A stretch of DNA of 64,000 nt from Sphingomonas bisphenolicum (GCF_024349785.1 NZ_AP018817.1:2697501-2761500), one strand, 5' to 3'; numbered from the stretch's first letter, positions 1-8,860 are shown. Made by a program: numbers and translations. Notes: a model not told the origin generated them from the sequence alone.

Positions 1-1145
1 ACCAAAACGTCGATCTGGTGCTTGAGCCATTCTATCAGCAGCGGGCGCAAGCCCAGCACGCGCGGAGTCCGGGTAGCGTCGAGAACGTTGAGGTTCAGCG
101 GGAAACGATTTTCCAGATCGGTCAGCCGGAACAGGCTGTCCATCAACATCTGCGGATCGACGGTACGCGCGCGCGGTTCGATGACGATGCGGATTTCCGC
201 GTCGCTCTCGTCCCGAACGTCCGCCAGGATCGGCAGCTTGCGATCGTTGATAAGCGCCGCAATCTGTTCGATCAGCTTGGATTTCTGCACCTGATAGGGA
301 ATTTCGGTGACGACCGCGATCCACGTGCCGCGTCCTCCCTCTTCCTTATGCCAGCGCGCCCGCGTGCGGAAAGCGCCGCGCCCGGTGACATAGGCTTCGG
401 AGATGATCGACGGGCTGTCCACCAGGACACCGCCGGTCGGAAAATCCGGCCCCTTCACCACCGCCATCAAGGCGGCATGATCGGTGTCGGGATCGTCGAT
501 CAGCAGGCCGGCCGCGTCGATCAGTTCGGTGACATTATGCGGCGGGATGCTCGTCGCCATGCCGACCGCGATGCCGGTCGCGCCATTGGCGAGCAGATTG
601 GGGAACAGGCCGGGAAAGACCTCCGGCTCCTCATCCTCGCCATTATAGGTGGGTCGATAATCGACCGTGCCTTCGTCCAGTCCCGCCATCAGATCGGCGG
701 CGGCCTGGGTCAGGCGCGCTTCGGTGTAGCGCATCGCCGCAGCGTTATCGCCGTCGATGTTGCCGAAATTGCCCTGCCCGTCGACCAGCGGCGTGCGCAG
801 CGAGAATTCCTGCGCCAGCCGCACCATGGCGTCATAGACCGACTGGTCGCCATGGGGGTGATATTTGCCGATGACGTCGCCGACGACGCGGGCGCATTTC
901 TTGTAACTTGTGGTGTTCCGCGCCGGGTTGGCGACCAGCACGTCCGGGGACGCGCCGCCCGGCTCCATCTTTAGCAGGCGCATCGCCCAGAGCAGGCGGC
1001 GATGCACCGGTTTCAGGCCATCGCGCAGGTCCGGCAACGACCGGGCGGTGATGGTCGACAACGCATAGACGAGATAGCGCTGCGAAAGCGCATCGTCGAA
1101 CGGGTGATCCTTGATGGCGTCGAACGGGTCGCGAAAATCAGTCAT
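1..1145 (-). CDS. parC: DNA topoisomerase IV subunit A, N-terminal part (cut by window edge)
   Basis: ParC with ParE decatenates and relaxes replicated chromosomes. The visible 381 codons begin at ATG 1145 and cover the 5Y-CAP/breakage-reunion domain. The N-terminus has the [15 protein letters not shown] motif (residues 41-55), [12 protein letters not shown] around 97-107, and RYTEARL with the likely catalytic Tyr140. The Gln-Ser after HPHGD and the short N-terminus fit ParC rather than GyrA. The C-terminal beta-pinwheel lies outside the window. The partner parE is at 21.8 kb, so the two subunits are not in one operon. Family assignment is firm; the ParC rather than GyrA call rests on these motif details. 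Confidence 0.93.
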   Translation of the reverse strand, partial: MTDFRDPFDAIKDHPFDDALSQRYLVYALSTITARSLPDLRDGLKPVHRRLLWAMRLLKMEPGGASPDVLVANPARNTTSYKKCARVVGDVIGKYHPHGDQSVYDAMVRLAQEFSLRTPLVDGQGNFGNIDGDNAAAMRYTEARLTQAAADLMAGLDEGTVDYRPTYNGEDEEPEVFPGLFPNLLANGATGIAVGMATSIPPHNVTELIDAAGLLIDDPDTDHAALMAVVKGPDFPTGGVLVDSPSIISEAYVTGRGAFRTRARWHKEEGGRGTWIAVVTEIPYQVQKSKLIEQIAALINDRKLPILADVRDESDAEIRIVIEPRARTVDPQMLMDSLFRLTDLENRFPLNLNVLDATRTPRVLGLRPLLIEWLKHQIDVL

Positions 1146-1190
1146 CGCAGGTCGGATAGCAGGACGGGCACGAAACGGAAACGGATTTGG

Positions 1191-1487
1191 TCAGAAGCCG
1201 GCGATCAGCATATCGAGGGCCTTGGATATCTCATAATCCTGATCCCGCAGCGACAGCACGACTTTCCCCAGCGACCGCGCAGGCACCGCGCCGGAAAATT
1301 GCGTCATCATAACCAGTCGATGCCCATCGACATTAAATTGCGGATTGAGGCGCGCCATCGGCGTTCCGACATCGTCGAGCGGGACCAACGGCACTACGAA
1401 GCGGGTCGTCAGATGGTCCAGCAGGTCGGTTTGGCAGTCCAGAACATAGGCACCATCAGGCAGGCGATGGACACAAAAACGCGCCAT
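1191..1487 (-). CDS. ccdB: CcdB-family toxin
   Basis: A 98-residue protein of the usual length for CcdB, the gyrase-poisoning toxin of type II CcdAB modules. It has the family layout: a beta-rich start (MARFCVHRLPDGAYVLDCQ), the QTDLLDHLTTRFVVPL segment, and a C-terminal helix ending DMLIAGF. The F-plasmid toxin ends in Trp-Gly-Ile, which is absent here, so gyrase poisoning is inferred from family only. The ATG overlaps the stop of the upstream antitoxin gene (TAATG), the antitoxin-first coupled arrangement expected for this system. The next gene downstream is parC, which encodes a type II topoisomerase subunit. Confidence 0.85.
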   Translation of the reverse strand: MARFCVHRLPDGAYVLDCQTDLLDHLTTRFVVPLVPLDDVGTPMARLNPQFNVDGHRLVMMTQFSGAVPARSLGKVVLSLRDQDYEISKALDMLIAGF

Positions 1488-1729
1488 TAGAACCGCCGAT
1501 ATTTTTCGAGCGGCAATCCATGTTGTTCGACATAGGCGTTGGAGGCGGCAATGCCGGCCGCGTTGTCTTCTTTCCATTGCCGTCGGCGCGCCGACGCAAT
1601 CTCGCTGCGCAAAGCATCTTCGCACGTGCGGGACAGGTTGATGCCCAGTGCTTTCGCATCGGCTACCAGATCAACGTCCAGTGACAGGTTCGTCGCCTTT
1701 CGCGTGGCGATCCGCTCATGTTTGGTCAC
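1487..1729 (-). CDS. ccdA: CcdA-family antitoxin
   Basis: An 80-residue antitoxin of the CcdA family. The N-terminal part (residues about 10-40, with NLSLDVDLVADAKALGINLSR) matches the ribbon-helix-helix DNA-binding half. The charged C-terminus ending GLPLEKYRRF would wrap the toxin. I chose the GTG at 1729 because AGGAG lies six bases upstream; the frame stays open further upstream but without an ATG/RBS as good. The gene precedes ccdB and overlaps it, so the pair is probably translated from one message and autorepressed, as in known CcdAB systems. Autorepression is inferred from family. Confidence 0.85.
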   Translation of the reverse strand: MTKHERIATRKATNLSLDVDLVADAKALGINLSRTCEDALRSEIASARRRQWKEDNAAGIAASNAYVEQHGLPLEKYRRF

Positions 1730-1775
1730 GACCGACTCCTGTATCTGATATGCGCATGAATATACGCATGACGCG

Positions 1776-2696
1776 TCAATGCGGCAAGTATCGCCCTTCG
1801 GGATCGGCGGCGATCTCGGCCGCAAATTCCGCCACGATCCAGTCGCGGAAGGCCTTCACCTTGGGCGTGTTGCGGGCGTGAGGCGGATAGACCACCCAAT
1901 AGCTGGCGATTTCCCGGACATAGGAGGGCACGGCTTCGACCAGCAGGCCCGACTCGATCTCCATCTTCCACAGGAAATGATTGAGGATGGCGACGCCCTG
2001 CCCGCCGATCGCCGCGCGACCCTCCATCACCTGGCTGTCGAGGGCGATGCCGGGCGGGCCGGCCGCCGGATCGGCCTCCACCGCCATCGCCGCGAACCAT
2101 TCATGCCACCACATGTCATCGGGTGACAGGCGGGGCAAAGCATGGAGCGCTTGCGCATCGGCGATCGGGCCGTGCCGGTCCAGCCAGGCCGGGCTGCACA
2201 TCGGCACCAGCCGGTTGTGGGTCAGCAATGTCGCCTCCAGCCCCGGCCATTGCCCCTTCCCGCCCCGGATCGCCAGGTCCACGCCGTCGCGGGCGAGATC
2301 GACGACACTGTCATCCGCCTGGATGCGCACGGCGAGCTGCGGATGGCGCATCTGGAAGGCGCCGATCTTGGGCGCGAGCCACAGATGCGCGAAGCTGTTG
2401 GTGCAACTGATCGTCAGCACGGCCGAATGATCCTGCGTCAGCGCGGCGAAGCCCTGGCGCATCTGGTCGAAGGCGCGGGTCAGGATCGGCGCGATGTCCC
2501 GCCCCTTGTCGGTCAAGACGACCTTGCGTCCGATGCGCTGGAACAGGCTGAGCCCCATTCGTTCCTCCAACAACTTCACCTGATAGCTGACCGCAGCCTG
2601 GGTCATGCCCAGTTCCAGCGCCGCGGCGGTGAAATTTTCGAGGCGAGCGGCTGCTTCGAACACGCGGATGGCGGACAGGGGCGGCAATGTCGACAT
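1776..2696 (-). CDS. LysR-family transcriptional regulator, GcvA-like
   Basis: A 306-residue LysR-type regulator. Residues 1-65 form the winged helix-turn-helix, opening PPLSAIRVFEAAARLENFTAAA, with MTQAAVSYQVKLLEERMG as recognition segment. The rest is a periplasmic-binding-like effector domain. The opening and the WLAPKIGAFQMRHPQL stretch resemble the GcvA/AmpR group. It lies just upstream of ccdA on the same strand with a 46-base gap, and divergent from a small gene at 2828. No obvious metabolic partner is adjacent, so its target is unknown. Confidence 0.9.
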   Translation of the reverse strand: MSTLPPLSAIRVFEAAARLENFTAAALELGMTQAAVSYQVKLLEERMGLSLFQRIGRKVVLTDKGRDIAPILTRAFDQMRQGFAALTQDHSAVLTISCTNSFAHLWLAPKIGAFQMRHPQLAVRIQADDSVVDLARDGVDLAIRGGKGQWPGLEATLLTHNRLVPMCSPAWLDRHGPIADAQALHALPRLSPDDMWWHEWFAAMAVEADPAAGPPGIALDSQVMEGRAAIGGQGVAILNHFLWKMEIESGLLVEAVPSYVREIASYWVVYPPHARNTPKVKAFRDWIVAEFAAEIAADPEGRYLPH

Positions 2697-2827
2697 GCCG
2701 CCATCAATAAGCTGAGCTTATCTAAAGCGTCCAGCCTTTTGTTGGCGGGCGTAGCGGCAATCGGGCAGAAGCAACGGCGCGGATGGCTTTTCCGATCCGC
2801 CTCCCGCTTCACGAAAAGGACGGCATC

Positions 2828-2989
2828 ATGCGTGACGAATATGACGACCGGCTGCGGCATGACGGTCGCGAGCAGATCAACGACGGCATCGACAGGCTTC
2901 TGGCGAAGATCATGCAGGCGTTTCGCGTCCTGCATGCGATCCATTGGTCTTCACCCTGGGCGGCCAGTGAACGGCGATGCCGCAACTGA
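2828..2989 (+). CDS. Small hypothetical protein
   Basis: A 53-codon reading frame, rich in charged residues at the start (MRDEYDDRLRHDGREQIND) followed by an amphipathic segment IDRLLAKIMQAFRVLHAIHW. A purine-rich AAAAGGA lies eight bases before the ATG. It has its own space between the divergent LysR gene and otsB, and composition similar to its neighbours. I do not recognise the family. It may be a small sphingomonad-specific protein or a chance frame. Confidence 0.45.
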   Translation: MRDEYDDRLRHDGREQINDGIDRLLAKIMQAFRVLHAIHWSSPWAASERRCRN

Positions 2990-3065
2990 GCCGGCCGGCG
3001 GAGAAATCGACGGCCGACACCAAATCGGGGGTTGCGGTTTCGGGCGGGGACGCCACCTTGCGCCC

Positions 3066-3824
3066 GTGTCCGAATCCGCTTTTGCCCCCCTTCCCGCCCT
3101 TCCCCCTCCTCCGACCGCTTTGCTGAACGGCGCGGCGCTGTTCGTCGATTTCGATGGAACGCTGGCGCCGCTGGCCGACACGCCGGATGCGGTGGACGTG
3201 GGCGACGACCTGTTGTCGCTGCTGGCTCGGCTGCGCGATCGACTGGACGGACGGTTGGCGATCGTCAGCGGCCGATCGATCGCGACCCTGCGTGACCTCG
3301 GCTTTGGCGATTTCCTGCTGTCCGGCACCCACGGGCTGGAATTCGCCCGGCCCGGCGCGGCGGTGGACGCCCCGCCCCGCCTGCCTGCGATCGATGCGGT
3401 GGAGGCCGCCTTCAACGCCTTTGTCGAGGGCAAGCCCGGCCTGCTGGTCGAACGCAAGTCCATCAGCGTAGGGCTGCATTTCCGCGGCGCCCCGCAGTGG
3501 GGCGACGAAGCGGGCCGGCTGGCGAAGGCTCTGGCGGATGCACATGGCCTGGCGCTACAACATGGCAAGATGCTGTATGAACTGCGCCCCGGCGGCGCGG
3601 ACAAGGGCAGCGCGCTCCTGACCCTGATGCAAAGCGCGCCGATGGCCGGCGGCGTGCCGGTCTTCATCGGCGACGACGTGACCGACGAGGAAGGCTTTGC
3701 AGCCGCCGCCGAATTGGGTGGCGCGGGCATATTGGTCGGAATGCCGCGCGCGACATTGGCCGCATTCTCTTTGGAACAGGTTGCCGCCGTCAGGCATTAT
3801 CTGGCGGAGGGGGTCGCCGGATAG
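3066..3824 (+). CDS. otsB: Trehalose-6-phosphate phosphatase
   Basis: OtsB removes the phosphate from trehalose 6-phosphate, the last step of the OtsAB route to the compatible solute trehalose. The 252-residue product has HAD motif I (VDFDGTLAP, nucleophile about Asp28), SGR around residue 70, GTHGLE, a Lys in KGSAL, and motif III GDDVTDEEGF near residue 205. The start is a GTG at 3066; the frame is open far upstream, so the exact start is uncertain and the RBS is weak. It leads a block with a GH15 hydrolase and otsA. Confidence 0.9.
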   Translation: MSESAFAPLPALPPPPTALLNGAALFVDFDGTLAPLADTPDAVDVGDDLLSLLARLRDRLDGRLAIVSGRSIATLRDLGFGDFLLSGTHGLEFARPGAAVDAPPRLPAIDAVEAAFNAFVEGKPGLLVERKSISVGLHFRGAPQWGDEAGRLAKALADAHGLALQHGKMLYELRPGGADKGSALLTLMQSAPMAGGVPVFIGDDVTDEEGFAAAAELGGAGILVGMPRATLAAFSLEQVAAVRHYLAEGVAG

Positions 3825-3845
3825 CATATTCGGGCGTCCCTTGTC

Positions 3846-5699
3846 GTGAGCAACGAAAGGGGCAGACCGATCCAAGCACCAATTGACTCCATCCTGGCCG
3901 GTAGCGAGCGCACGCTCGACCTTTGGCCCATCGGCAATTGCCAGGCTTCCGCGCTGATCGATCGCATGGGCCGCATGGTGTGGGCCTGCGTTCCGCGCGT
4001 GGACGGCGACCCGGTCTTTTCCGCCCTGTTGGACGCCAAAGCATGGGACGACCCGCAGGCGCGGGGCTTCTGGGCGATCGAACTGGAAAATTGCGTCGCG
4101 GTCGAGCAGCATTATATCCGCAACACCCCGATTTTGGTGACCCGCCAGAGCGATGCGCAGGGCAATGCGATCGAGATCCTCGATTTCTGCCCGCGGCACA
4201 AGCATAAGGGCCGCATCTACCGCCCGGTCGCCTTCATCCGGATCGTGCGTCCGGTCGCCGGCTCCCCCCGTATCCGCGTCAAGCTGCGTCCCACCACCGC
4301 CTGGAACGCTGAAAAAGTGCCGGTCAGCTATGGGTCCAACCATATTCGCATCGTGTTGTCCTATATGGCGATGCGCATATCGACCAATGCGCCGATCGGC
4401 CTGATCGCGCAGGAAAGCTGGTTCCGGCTGGAGCAGGACGCCCATTTCTTCATGGGGCCGGACGAAGGCTTTTCCGATGCGCTGCGTCCCGCGATCGAAC
4501 GGATGCTGGACGACACCATCCATGAATGGCAACTCTGGGTCCGCGGCCTCGCCATCCCGGCCGAATGGCAAGAAGCGGTAATCCGGTCCGCCATCACGCT
4601 CAAGCTCTGCCAGCATGAGGAAACCGGCGCGATCGTCGCCGCGCTCACTACCTCCATACCCGAACATGCCGACAGCGGGCGGAACTGGGACTATCGCTAC
4701 TGCTGGGTTCGCGACGCCTATTATACGGTCGAGGCATTGAACCGGCTGGGCGCGCTCGACGTGCTGGAATCCTATCTCGTCTATCTGCGCAACATCGTCG
4801 ATGGCGCCAAGGGCGGGCATATCCAGCCGCTCTACGACGTGCGCGGCAACGCGACGTTGACCGAATGGGAGGCCGAGCAACTGCCGGGCTATCGCGGCAT
4901 GGGACCAGTGCGCGTGGGCAACGCCGCCTATGAACAGATACAGCATGACGCCTATGGGCAGATCGTGCTGTCGTCGGTGCAGGGCTTCATCGACCAGCGC
5001 CTGCTGCGCATGGCGGGCCATGCCGATTTCGAGGCGCTGGAGGCAGTCGGCGAACGCGCCTGGGCGGTGTACGACCAGCCCGACGCCGGCCTGTGGGAAC
5101 TCCGCACCCGCGCCCATGTCCACAGCTATAGCGCGGTCATGTGCTGGGCGGCGTGCGATCGGCTGGCCCATGCCGCCACCGCGCTCGACCTGCCGGTGCG
5201 CGCCGGTCATTGGCAGAACCGCGCCGACACGATGAAGGCGCGCATCCTGGAGGCCGCCTGGCGCACCGACAGCAAGGCGATCTCCGCCAATTTCGAGGAT
5301 GATTCGCGCGATGCGTCGCTGCTGCAACTGCTCGACCTGCGCTTCCTGACTGCCGACGATCCGATGTTCATCGGCACGCTGGCGGCGCTGGAAACCGACC
5401 TGCGGCGCGGCAACGACATGCTGCGTTACAGCGCGCCCGACGATTTCGGCGAACCGGTGACGGCATTCAACGTCTGCACATTCTGGCTGATCGAGGCGCT
5501 GCATCGCACCGGCCGGACCGACGAGGCCCGCGCCCTGTTCGAGGAGATGCTGTCCCGCCGCACCGCCGCAGGGCTGCTGTCCGAAGATATCGACCCCATT
5601 AGCGGGGAATTATGGGGCAATTATCCCCAGACCTACTCATTGGTCGGCATCATCAATTGCGCCGTCTTGCTGAGCAAACCGTGGAGCGCGATGCGATGA
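3846..5699 (+). CDS. Glycoside hydrolase family 15 protein (glucoamylase/trehalase-like)
   Basis: A 617-residue GH15 protein starting at GTG 3846. The (alpha/alpha)6-barrel signatures are visible: SGRNWDYRYCWVRDAYY around residue 280, EWEAEQLPGYRGMGPVRVGN near 340 and the catalytic-base region LLSEDIDPISGELWGNYPQ near 580. Family members hydrolyse alpha-linked glucose; some actinobacterial homologues are trehalases. It sits 21 bases after otsB and overlaps otsA by ATGA, so it belongs to the trehalose operon. A hydrolase inside a synthesis operon suggests turnover of trehalose or supply of glucose, but its substrate cannot be read from sequence. No signal peptide is seen, so it is probably cytoplasmic. 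Confidence 0.9.
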   Translation: MSNERGRPIQAPIDSILAGSERTLDLWPIGNCQASALIDRMGRMVWACVPRVDGDPVFSALLDAKAWDDPQARGFWAIELENCVAVEQHYIRNTPILVTRQSDAQGNAIEILDFCPRHKHKGRIYRPVAFIRIVRPVAGSPRIRVKLRPTTAWNAEKVPVSYGSNHIRIVLSYMAMRISTNAPIGLIAQESWFRLEQDAHFFMGPDEGFSDALRPAIERMLDDTIHEWQLWVRGLAIPAEWQEAVIRSAITLKLCQHEETGAIVAALTTSIPEHADSGRNWDYRYCWVRDAYYTVEALNRLGALDVLESYLVYLRNIVDGAKGGHIQPLYDVRGNATLTEWEAEQLPGYRGMGPVRVGNAAYEQIQHDAYGQIVLSSVQGFIDQRLLRMAGHADFEALEAVGERAWAVYDQPDAGLWELRTRAHVHSYSAVMCWAACDRLAHAATALDLPVRAGHWQNRADTMKARILEAAWRTDSKAISANFEDDSRDASLLQLLDLRFLTADDPMFIGTLAALETDLRRGNDMLRYSAPDDFGEPVTAFNVCTFWLIEALHRTGRTDEARALFEEMLSRRTAAGLLSEDIDPISGELWGNYPQTYSLVGIINCAVLLSKPWSAMR

Positions 5700-7102
5700 G
5701 CCGCCTTATCGTCATATCGAACCGGGTCAGTCGGCCCAGCAAGTCGGGCAACCAGGGCGGGCTGGCCGTCGCCCTGTCGCAAGCCTTGCGGGAAAGCCGG
5801 GGCATCTGGGTCGGCTGGTCGGGCGACGTCACCGACAATTTCACCGGCCATATCGGCTTTGCCGAGGATGAGGGGGTCAAGACCGCGACGATCGACCTGG
5901 AAGAACAGGATGTCGACGAATATTATAATGGCTACGCCAACAAGACGCTGTGGCCGCTGTTCCATTTCCGCATCGACCTGGCCGAATATGCCCGCGATTT
6001 CGAGGGTGGCTATAATCGCGTCAACAAGCGCTTCGCGGAGACGGCCAGCCCGCTGATCGAACCCGAAGACGTCATCTGGGTCCATGACTATCATATGATC
6101 CCGCTGGGCCAGATGCTGCGCGACAAGGGGCTGAAGAACCGCATGGGCTTCTTCCTCCACATTCCCTGGCCCCCGACCCGGCTGCTGGTGTCGCTGCCCC
6201 ATCACAGCAAGCTGGTCAGCACGCTGTTCGCCTATGACGTCATCGGTTTCCATACCGAGGAATGGCTCGAATCCTTCCGCCATTATGTCGAGCGCGAGAT
6301 GGGCGGCAGCGTCAATGGCGACTTCGTCACCGTCGGCGATCGCACAATCCAGGCGGTCGCCTGTCCGATCGGCATCAACGCGAAGGAATTTGCCGAGGCC
6401 GCCGAGAGCGACGAGGCGCAGGATATGTTGAGCCTGGTTCGCGCGTCGTTGCAGGACCGGTCGATGATCGTCGGGGTCGATCGGCTGGATTACAGCAAGG
6501 GGCTGGAGGAGCGGTTCAACGGCTATGCCCGTTTCCTGAAGGATCATCCCGAACACCACCGCAAGCTGCTGCTGACCCAGATCGCCCCGCCCTCGCGCGG
6601 GGAAGTGGAAAGCTACCAGCAGATCCGTGCGACGCTCGATTCCCTCGCAGGACGGATCAACGGCGAATATAGCGACGTCGACTGGACCCCGATCCGCTAC
6701 GTCAACCAGGGTTATCCGCGCGACAAGCTGGCCGGCATCTATCGCGCCGCAAAGATCGGGCTGGTGACACCGCTGCGCGACGGCATGAACCTGGTCGCGA
6801 AGGAATATGTCGCGGCCCAGGACCCCGAAGATCCGGGCGTGCTGATCCTGTCCCGCTTCGCCGGGGCGGCGATGCAGCTCAAGGATGCATTGTTGATAAA
6901 TCCCTACAGCCCGGAAGAGATGTCCGACGCGATCCTGCGGGCGCTGGCCATGCCGCTGGACGAGCGCAAGCGGCGCTGGCGCGCGATGATGGACAGCGTG
7001 GAGCAACAGGATATCAGCTGGTGGCGGCAATGTTTCACCGGCCGGCTGATGGCGGTTGAACGCGCCGAAGCGCCGCCGCTGACGGAAGACATGGCGGGAT
7101 GA
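5696..7102 (+). CDS. otsA: Trehalose-6-phosphate synthase (GT20)
   Basis: OtsA joins UDP-glucose and glucose 6-phosphate to give trehalose 6-phosphate, the substrate of OtsB. The 468-residue protein has the GT20 landmarks: SNRVSRP at the start, GWSG near residue 40, WVHDYHM near 125, GVDRLDYSKGLEERF near 262 (Arg/Lys that bind the donor phosphates) and LRDGMNLVAKEY near 360. I use the ATG at 5696 because it overlaps the GH15 stop as ATGA and gives the conserved MSRLIVISNR start. It also overlaps the next gene by ATGA. Confidence 0.95.
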   Translation: MSRLIVISNRVSRPSKSGNQGGLAVALSQALRESRGIWVGWSGDVTDNFTGHIGFAEDEGVKTATIDLEEQDVDEYYNGYANKTLWPLFHFRIDLAEYARDFEGGYNRVNKRFAETASPLIEPEDVIWVHDYHMIPLGQMLRDKGLKNRMGFFLHIPWPPTRLLVSLPHHSKLVSTLFAYDVIGFHTEEWLESFRHYVEREMGGSVNGDFVTVGDRTIQAVACPIGINAKEFAEAAESDEAQDMLSLVRASLQDRSMIVGVDRLDYSKGLEERFNGYARFLKDHPEHHRKLLLTQIAPPSRGEVESYQQIRATLDSLAGRINGEYSDVDWTPIRYVNQGYPRDKLAGIYRAAKIGLVTPLRDGMNLVAKEYVAAQDPEDPGVLILSRFAGAAMQLKDALLINPYSPEEMSDAILRALAMPLDERKRRWRAMMDSVEQQDISWWRQCFTGRLMAVERAEAPPLTEDMAG

Positions 7103-7506
7103 CGGCACAGGTCCGCCACCTGAGCATGGGCATCGCCGTGCCTCTGGCGCGGGCCTATGCCTTCGCACGGCGGCCGGAAAATTTTCCGCGCTGGGCCGCC
7201 GGCCTGTCCGCGACCCTGCATGAAAGCGATGATGGCTGGGTCGCGGATACGCCCGCGGGCGAAGCGCTGGTGCTGTTCACACCGGCCAATGATTTCGGCA
7301 TCCTCGACCATCGCGTGCGGCTGGCGGGCAGGCCGGACATCTATATCCCGCTGCGGATGATCGAACATGGCGCCGGGACCGAGGTAATCTTCACTTTGCT
7401 GCGCCAGCCGGACGTGGACGATGCGGCGTTCGAGGCCGATGCGCAGGCCGTGACGGCGGACCTGCGCACGCTCAAAGCCTTGCTGGAAGCGGCGCCTGCC
7501 GGTTGA
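7099..7506 (+). CDS. SRPBCC-family (START/cyclase-like) protein
   Basis: A 135-residue protein with the pattern of the SRPBCC fold: an amphipathic N-terminal strand (VRHLSMGIAVPLARAYAFA), a helix PENFPRWAAGL, central strands including NDFGILDHRV and TEVIFTLLRQP, and a long C-terminal helix (DLRTLKALLEA). Such proteins bind small hydrophobic ligands, but no ligand can be named. The ATGA overlap with otsA places it in the trehalose operon, which is the only functional hint. Confidence 0.75.
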   Translation: MTAQVRHLSMGIAVPLARAYAFARRPENFPRWAAGLSATLHESDDGWVADTPAGEALVLFTPANDFGILDHRVRLAGRPDIYIPLRMIEHGAGTEVIFTLLRQPDVDDAAFEADAQAVTADLRTLKALLEAAPAG

Positions 7507-7538
7507 GCGGAGCGGCTTCCCTCGCTAAGGCCCGTGTC

Positions 7539-7673
7539 ATGCACAGCGACGATGAAGACGAACCCCGCGGCTTCTGGCCCGCCATTCGAGCCCGATCCGG
7601 CCTGATCCTGGGCGTAATCGGCCTGGTCGGCTGGTGCGCGATGATCTGGTTCATGTTCGGGGATGTGCTGTAA
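7539..7673 (+). CDS. Small single-pass membrane protein
   Basis: A 44-residue frame with an acidic start (MHSDDEDEPRGFWPAI) and one strongly hydrophobic segment (residues about 20-41, LILGVIGLVGWCAMIWFMF). TAAGG lies eight bases before the ATG. It follows the SRPBCC gene by 32 bases on the same strand and is probably the last gene of the trehalose operon. The family is not recognised. Confidence 0.6.
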   Translation: MHSDDEDEPRGFWPAIRARSGLILGVIGLVGWCAMIWFMFGDVL

Positions 7674-7792
7674 CGGGCGCACCAATTGCACGCCCATCCA
7701 CTTTGCTCTATGGGCCGGCCTAGCAGCCCCGGCACCCGCTGATCCTTTCCGATTCGCGTTTGCCGGGGCGCAATCTTTTCTAGATCGGTTTT

Positions 7793-7881
7793 CGATCCGA
7801 TGGCATCGGATCGGCCGATCTGGGGTGTTGGTTTTACGCGATTTCCGAGCCATCAGATGAGTCCATCTGATTAGAAATCGC
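7793..7881. repeat. Cluster of palindromes upstream of purC
   Basis: Two strong palindromic structures sit between the trehalose operon and purC. At 7793-7813, CGATCCGATG and CATCGGATCG flank one base. At 7838-7881, a nested hairpin has outer arms GCGATTTC/GAAATCGC and inner arms ATCAGATG/CATCTGAT around a four-base loop. There is no T-tract after either. They may be a regulatory leader for purC, an operator, or a dispersed intergenic element. Confidence 0.6.
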
Positions 7882-7904
7882 TCTAAGATAAGTCAGGAAC
7901 GCGC

Positions 7905-8687
7905 ATGGCCCGTCGCCGCCAGATTTACGAAGGCAAGGCAAAGATCCTTTACGAAGGCCCCGAGCCCGGCACGATCATTCAATATTTCAAGGATGACGCC
8001 ACTGCCTTCAATGCCCAGAAAAAGGGCACGATTTCGGGCAAGGGCGTGCTGAACAACCGGATTTCCGAGCATATCTTCACCCTGCTCGGCCAGATCGGCG
8101 TGCCGACCCACTTCATCCGCCGCCTCAACATGCGCGAACAACTGGTTCGCCAGGTCGAGATCGTGCCGATCGAGGTCGTGGTGCGCAACGTCGCCGCCGG
8201 GTCGCTCAGCAAGAAGCTGGGCATCGAGGAAGGCACGCAACTCCCCCGCACGCTGATCGAATATTGCTACAAGGACGATGCGCTGGGCGACCCGCTGATC
8301 TCCGAAGAGCATATCGCCTGCTTCGGCTGGGCGACGCAGGACGAGATGCACGACATCGCCGACATGGCGATCCGTATCAACGACTTCATGTGCGGCCTGT
8401 TCGCGGGCATCGGCATCCGCCTGGTCGATTTCAAACTGGAATTCGGTCGCCTCTATGACGGCGAATATAGCCGCGTCATCCTGGCCGACGAGATCAGCCC
8501 GGACGGCTGCCGCCTGTGGGACATGGCGACCAACGAGAAGCTGGACAAGGATCGCTTCCGCCGCGACCTGGGCGGCGAAGTCGAGGCTTATCAGGAGGTT
8601 GCGCGCCGTCTTGGCCTGCTGCCCGAAGGGCTGGACACAACCGTCCTCGACCTCGACACCCATCGCAAGAAGCGCGAAAAGGACTGA
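7905..8687 (+). CDS. purC: Phosphoribosylaminoimidazole-succinocarboxamide synthase
   Basis: PurC makes SAICAR from CAIR, aspartate and ATP in de novo purine synthesis. The 260-residue protein is full length and has the family segments [17 protein letters not shown] at the start, [17 protein letters not shown] near 90, [15 protein letters not shown] near 175 and [14 protein letters not shown] near 195. It is followed by an excellent terminator at 8694. purS and purQ lie 1.8 kb downstream, separated by an opposing permease gene, a loose purine cluster. Confidence 0.96.
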   Translation: MARRRQIYEGKAKILYEGPEPGTIIQYFKDDATAFNAQKKGTISGKGVLNNRISEHIFTLLGQIGVPTHFIRRLNMREQLVRQVEIVPIEVVVRNVAAGSLSKKLGIEEGTQLPRTLIEYCYKDDALGDPLISEEHIACFGWATQDEMHDIADMAIRINDFMCGLFAGIGIRLVDFKLEFGRLYDGEYSRVILADEISPDGCRLWDMATNEKLDKDRFRRDLGGEVEAYQEVARRLGLLPEGLDTTVLDLDTHRKKREKD

Positions 8688-8693
8688 AAATAG

Positions 8694-8724
8694 AAAGGCC
8701 GGCCACTAGCGCCGGCCTTTTTTT
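8694..8724 (+). terminator. Rho-independent terminator of purC
   Basis: Perfect ten-base stem AAAGGCCGGC/GCCGGCCTTT with a seven-base loop, continuing into a run of seven Ts, starting six bases after the purC stop. Confidence 0.92.
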
Positions 8725-8748
8725 CGGCTCAATCCCCGCTCCTATGCC

Positions 8749-8860
8749 CGTTCGCCCTGCGTAGGGACTGACCTTGTCGAAGGCCCGTATCGAAGGGGCT
8801 TGCGTGCCCACTCCCTCGATACGCCGCTTCCACTTCGCTCGGCGCTACTCAGGACGAACG
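8749..8860. repeat. REP-like inverted repeat
   Basis: The ends CGTTCGCCCTGCGTAG (8749-8764) and CTACTCAGGACGAACG (8845-8860) are inverted copies with two mismatches, and between them GTATCGA and TCGATAC form an inner pair. The text resembles dispersed 'cttcgcTCggcgctactcaggacgaacgg' intergenic elements known from sphingomonad genomes. It lies between the convergent purC and permease genes. A related fragment occurs at 11488. Confidence 0.65.

Noticed and set aside
2142-3065. Long plus-strand open frame opposite the LysR gene joined to otsB
   Set aside because: It is antisense to a clear LysR gene and has no protein-family character; otsB homology begins only near 3066.
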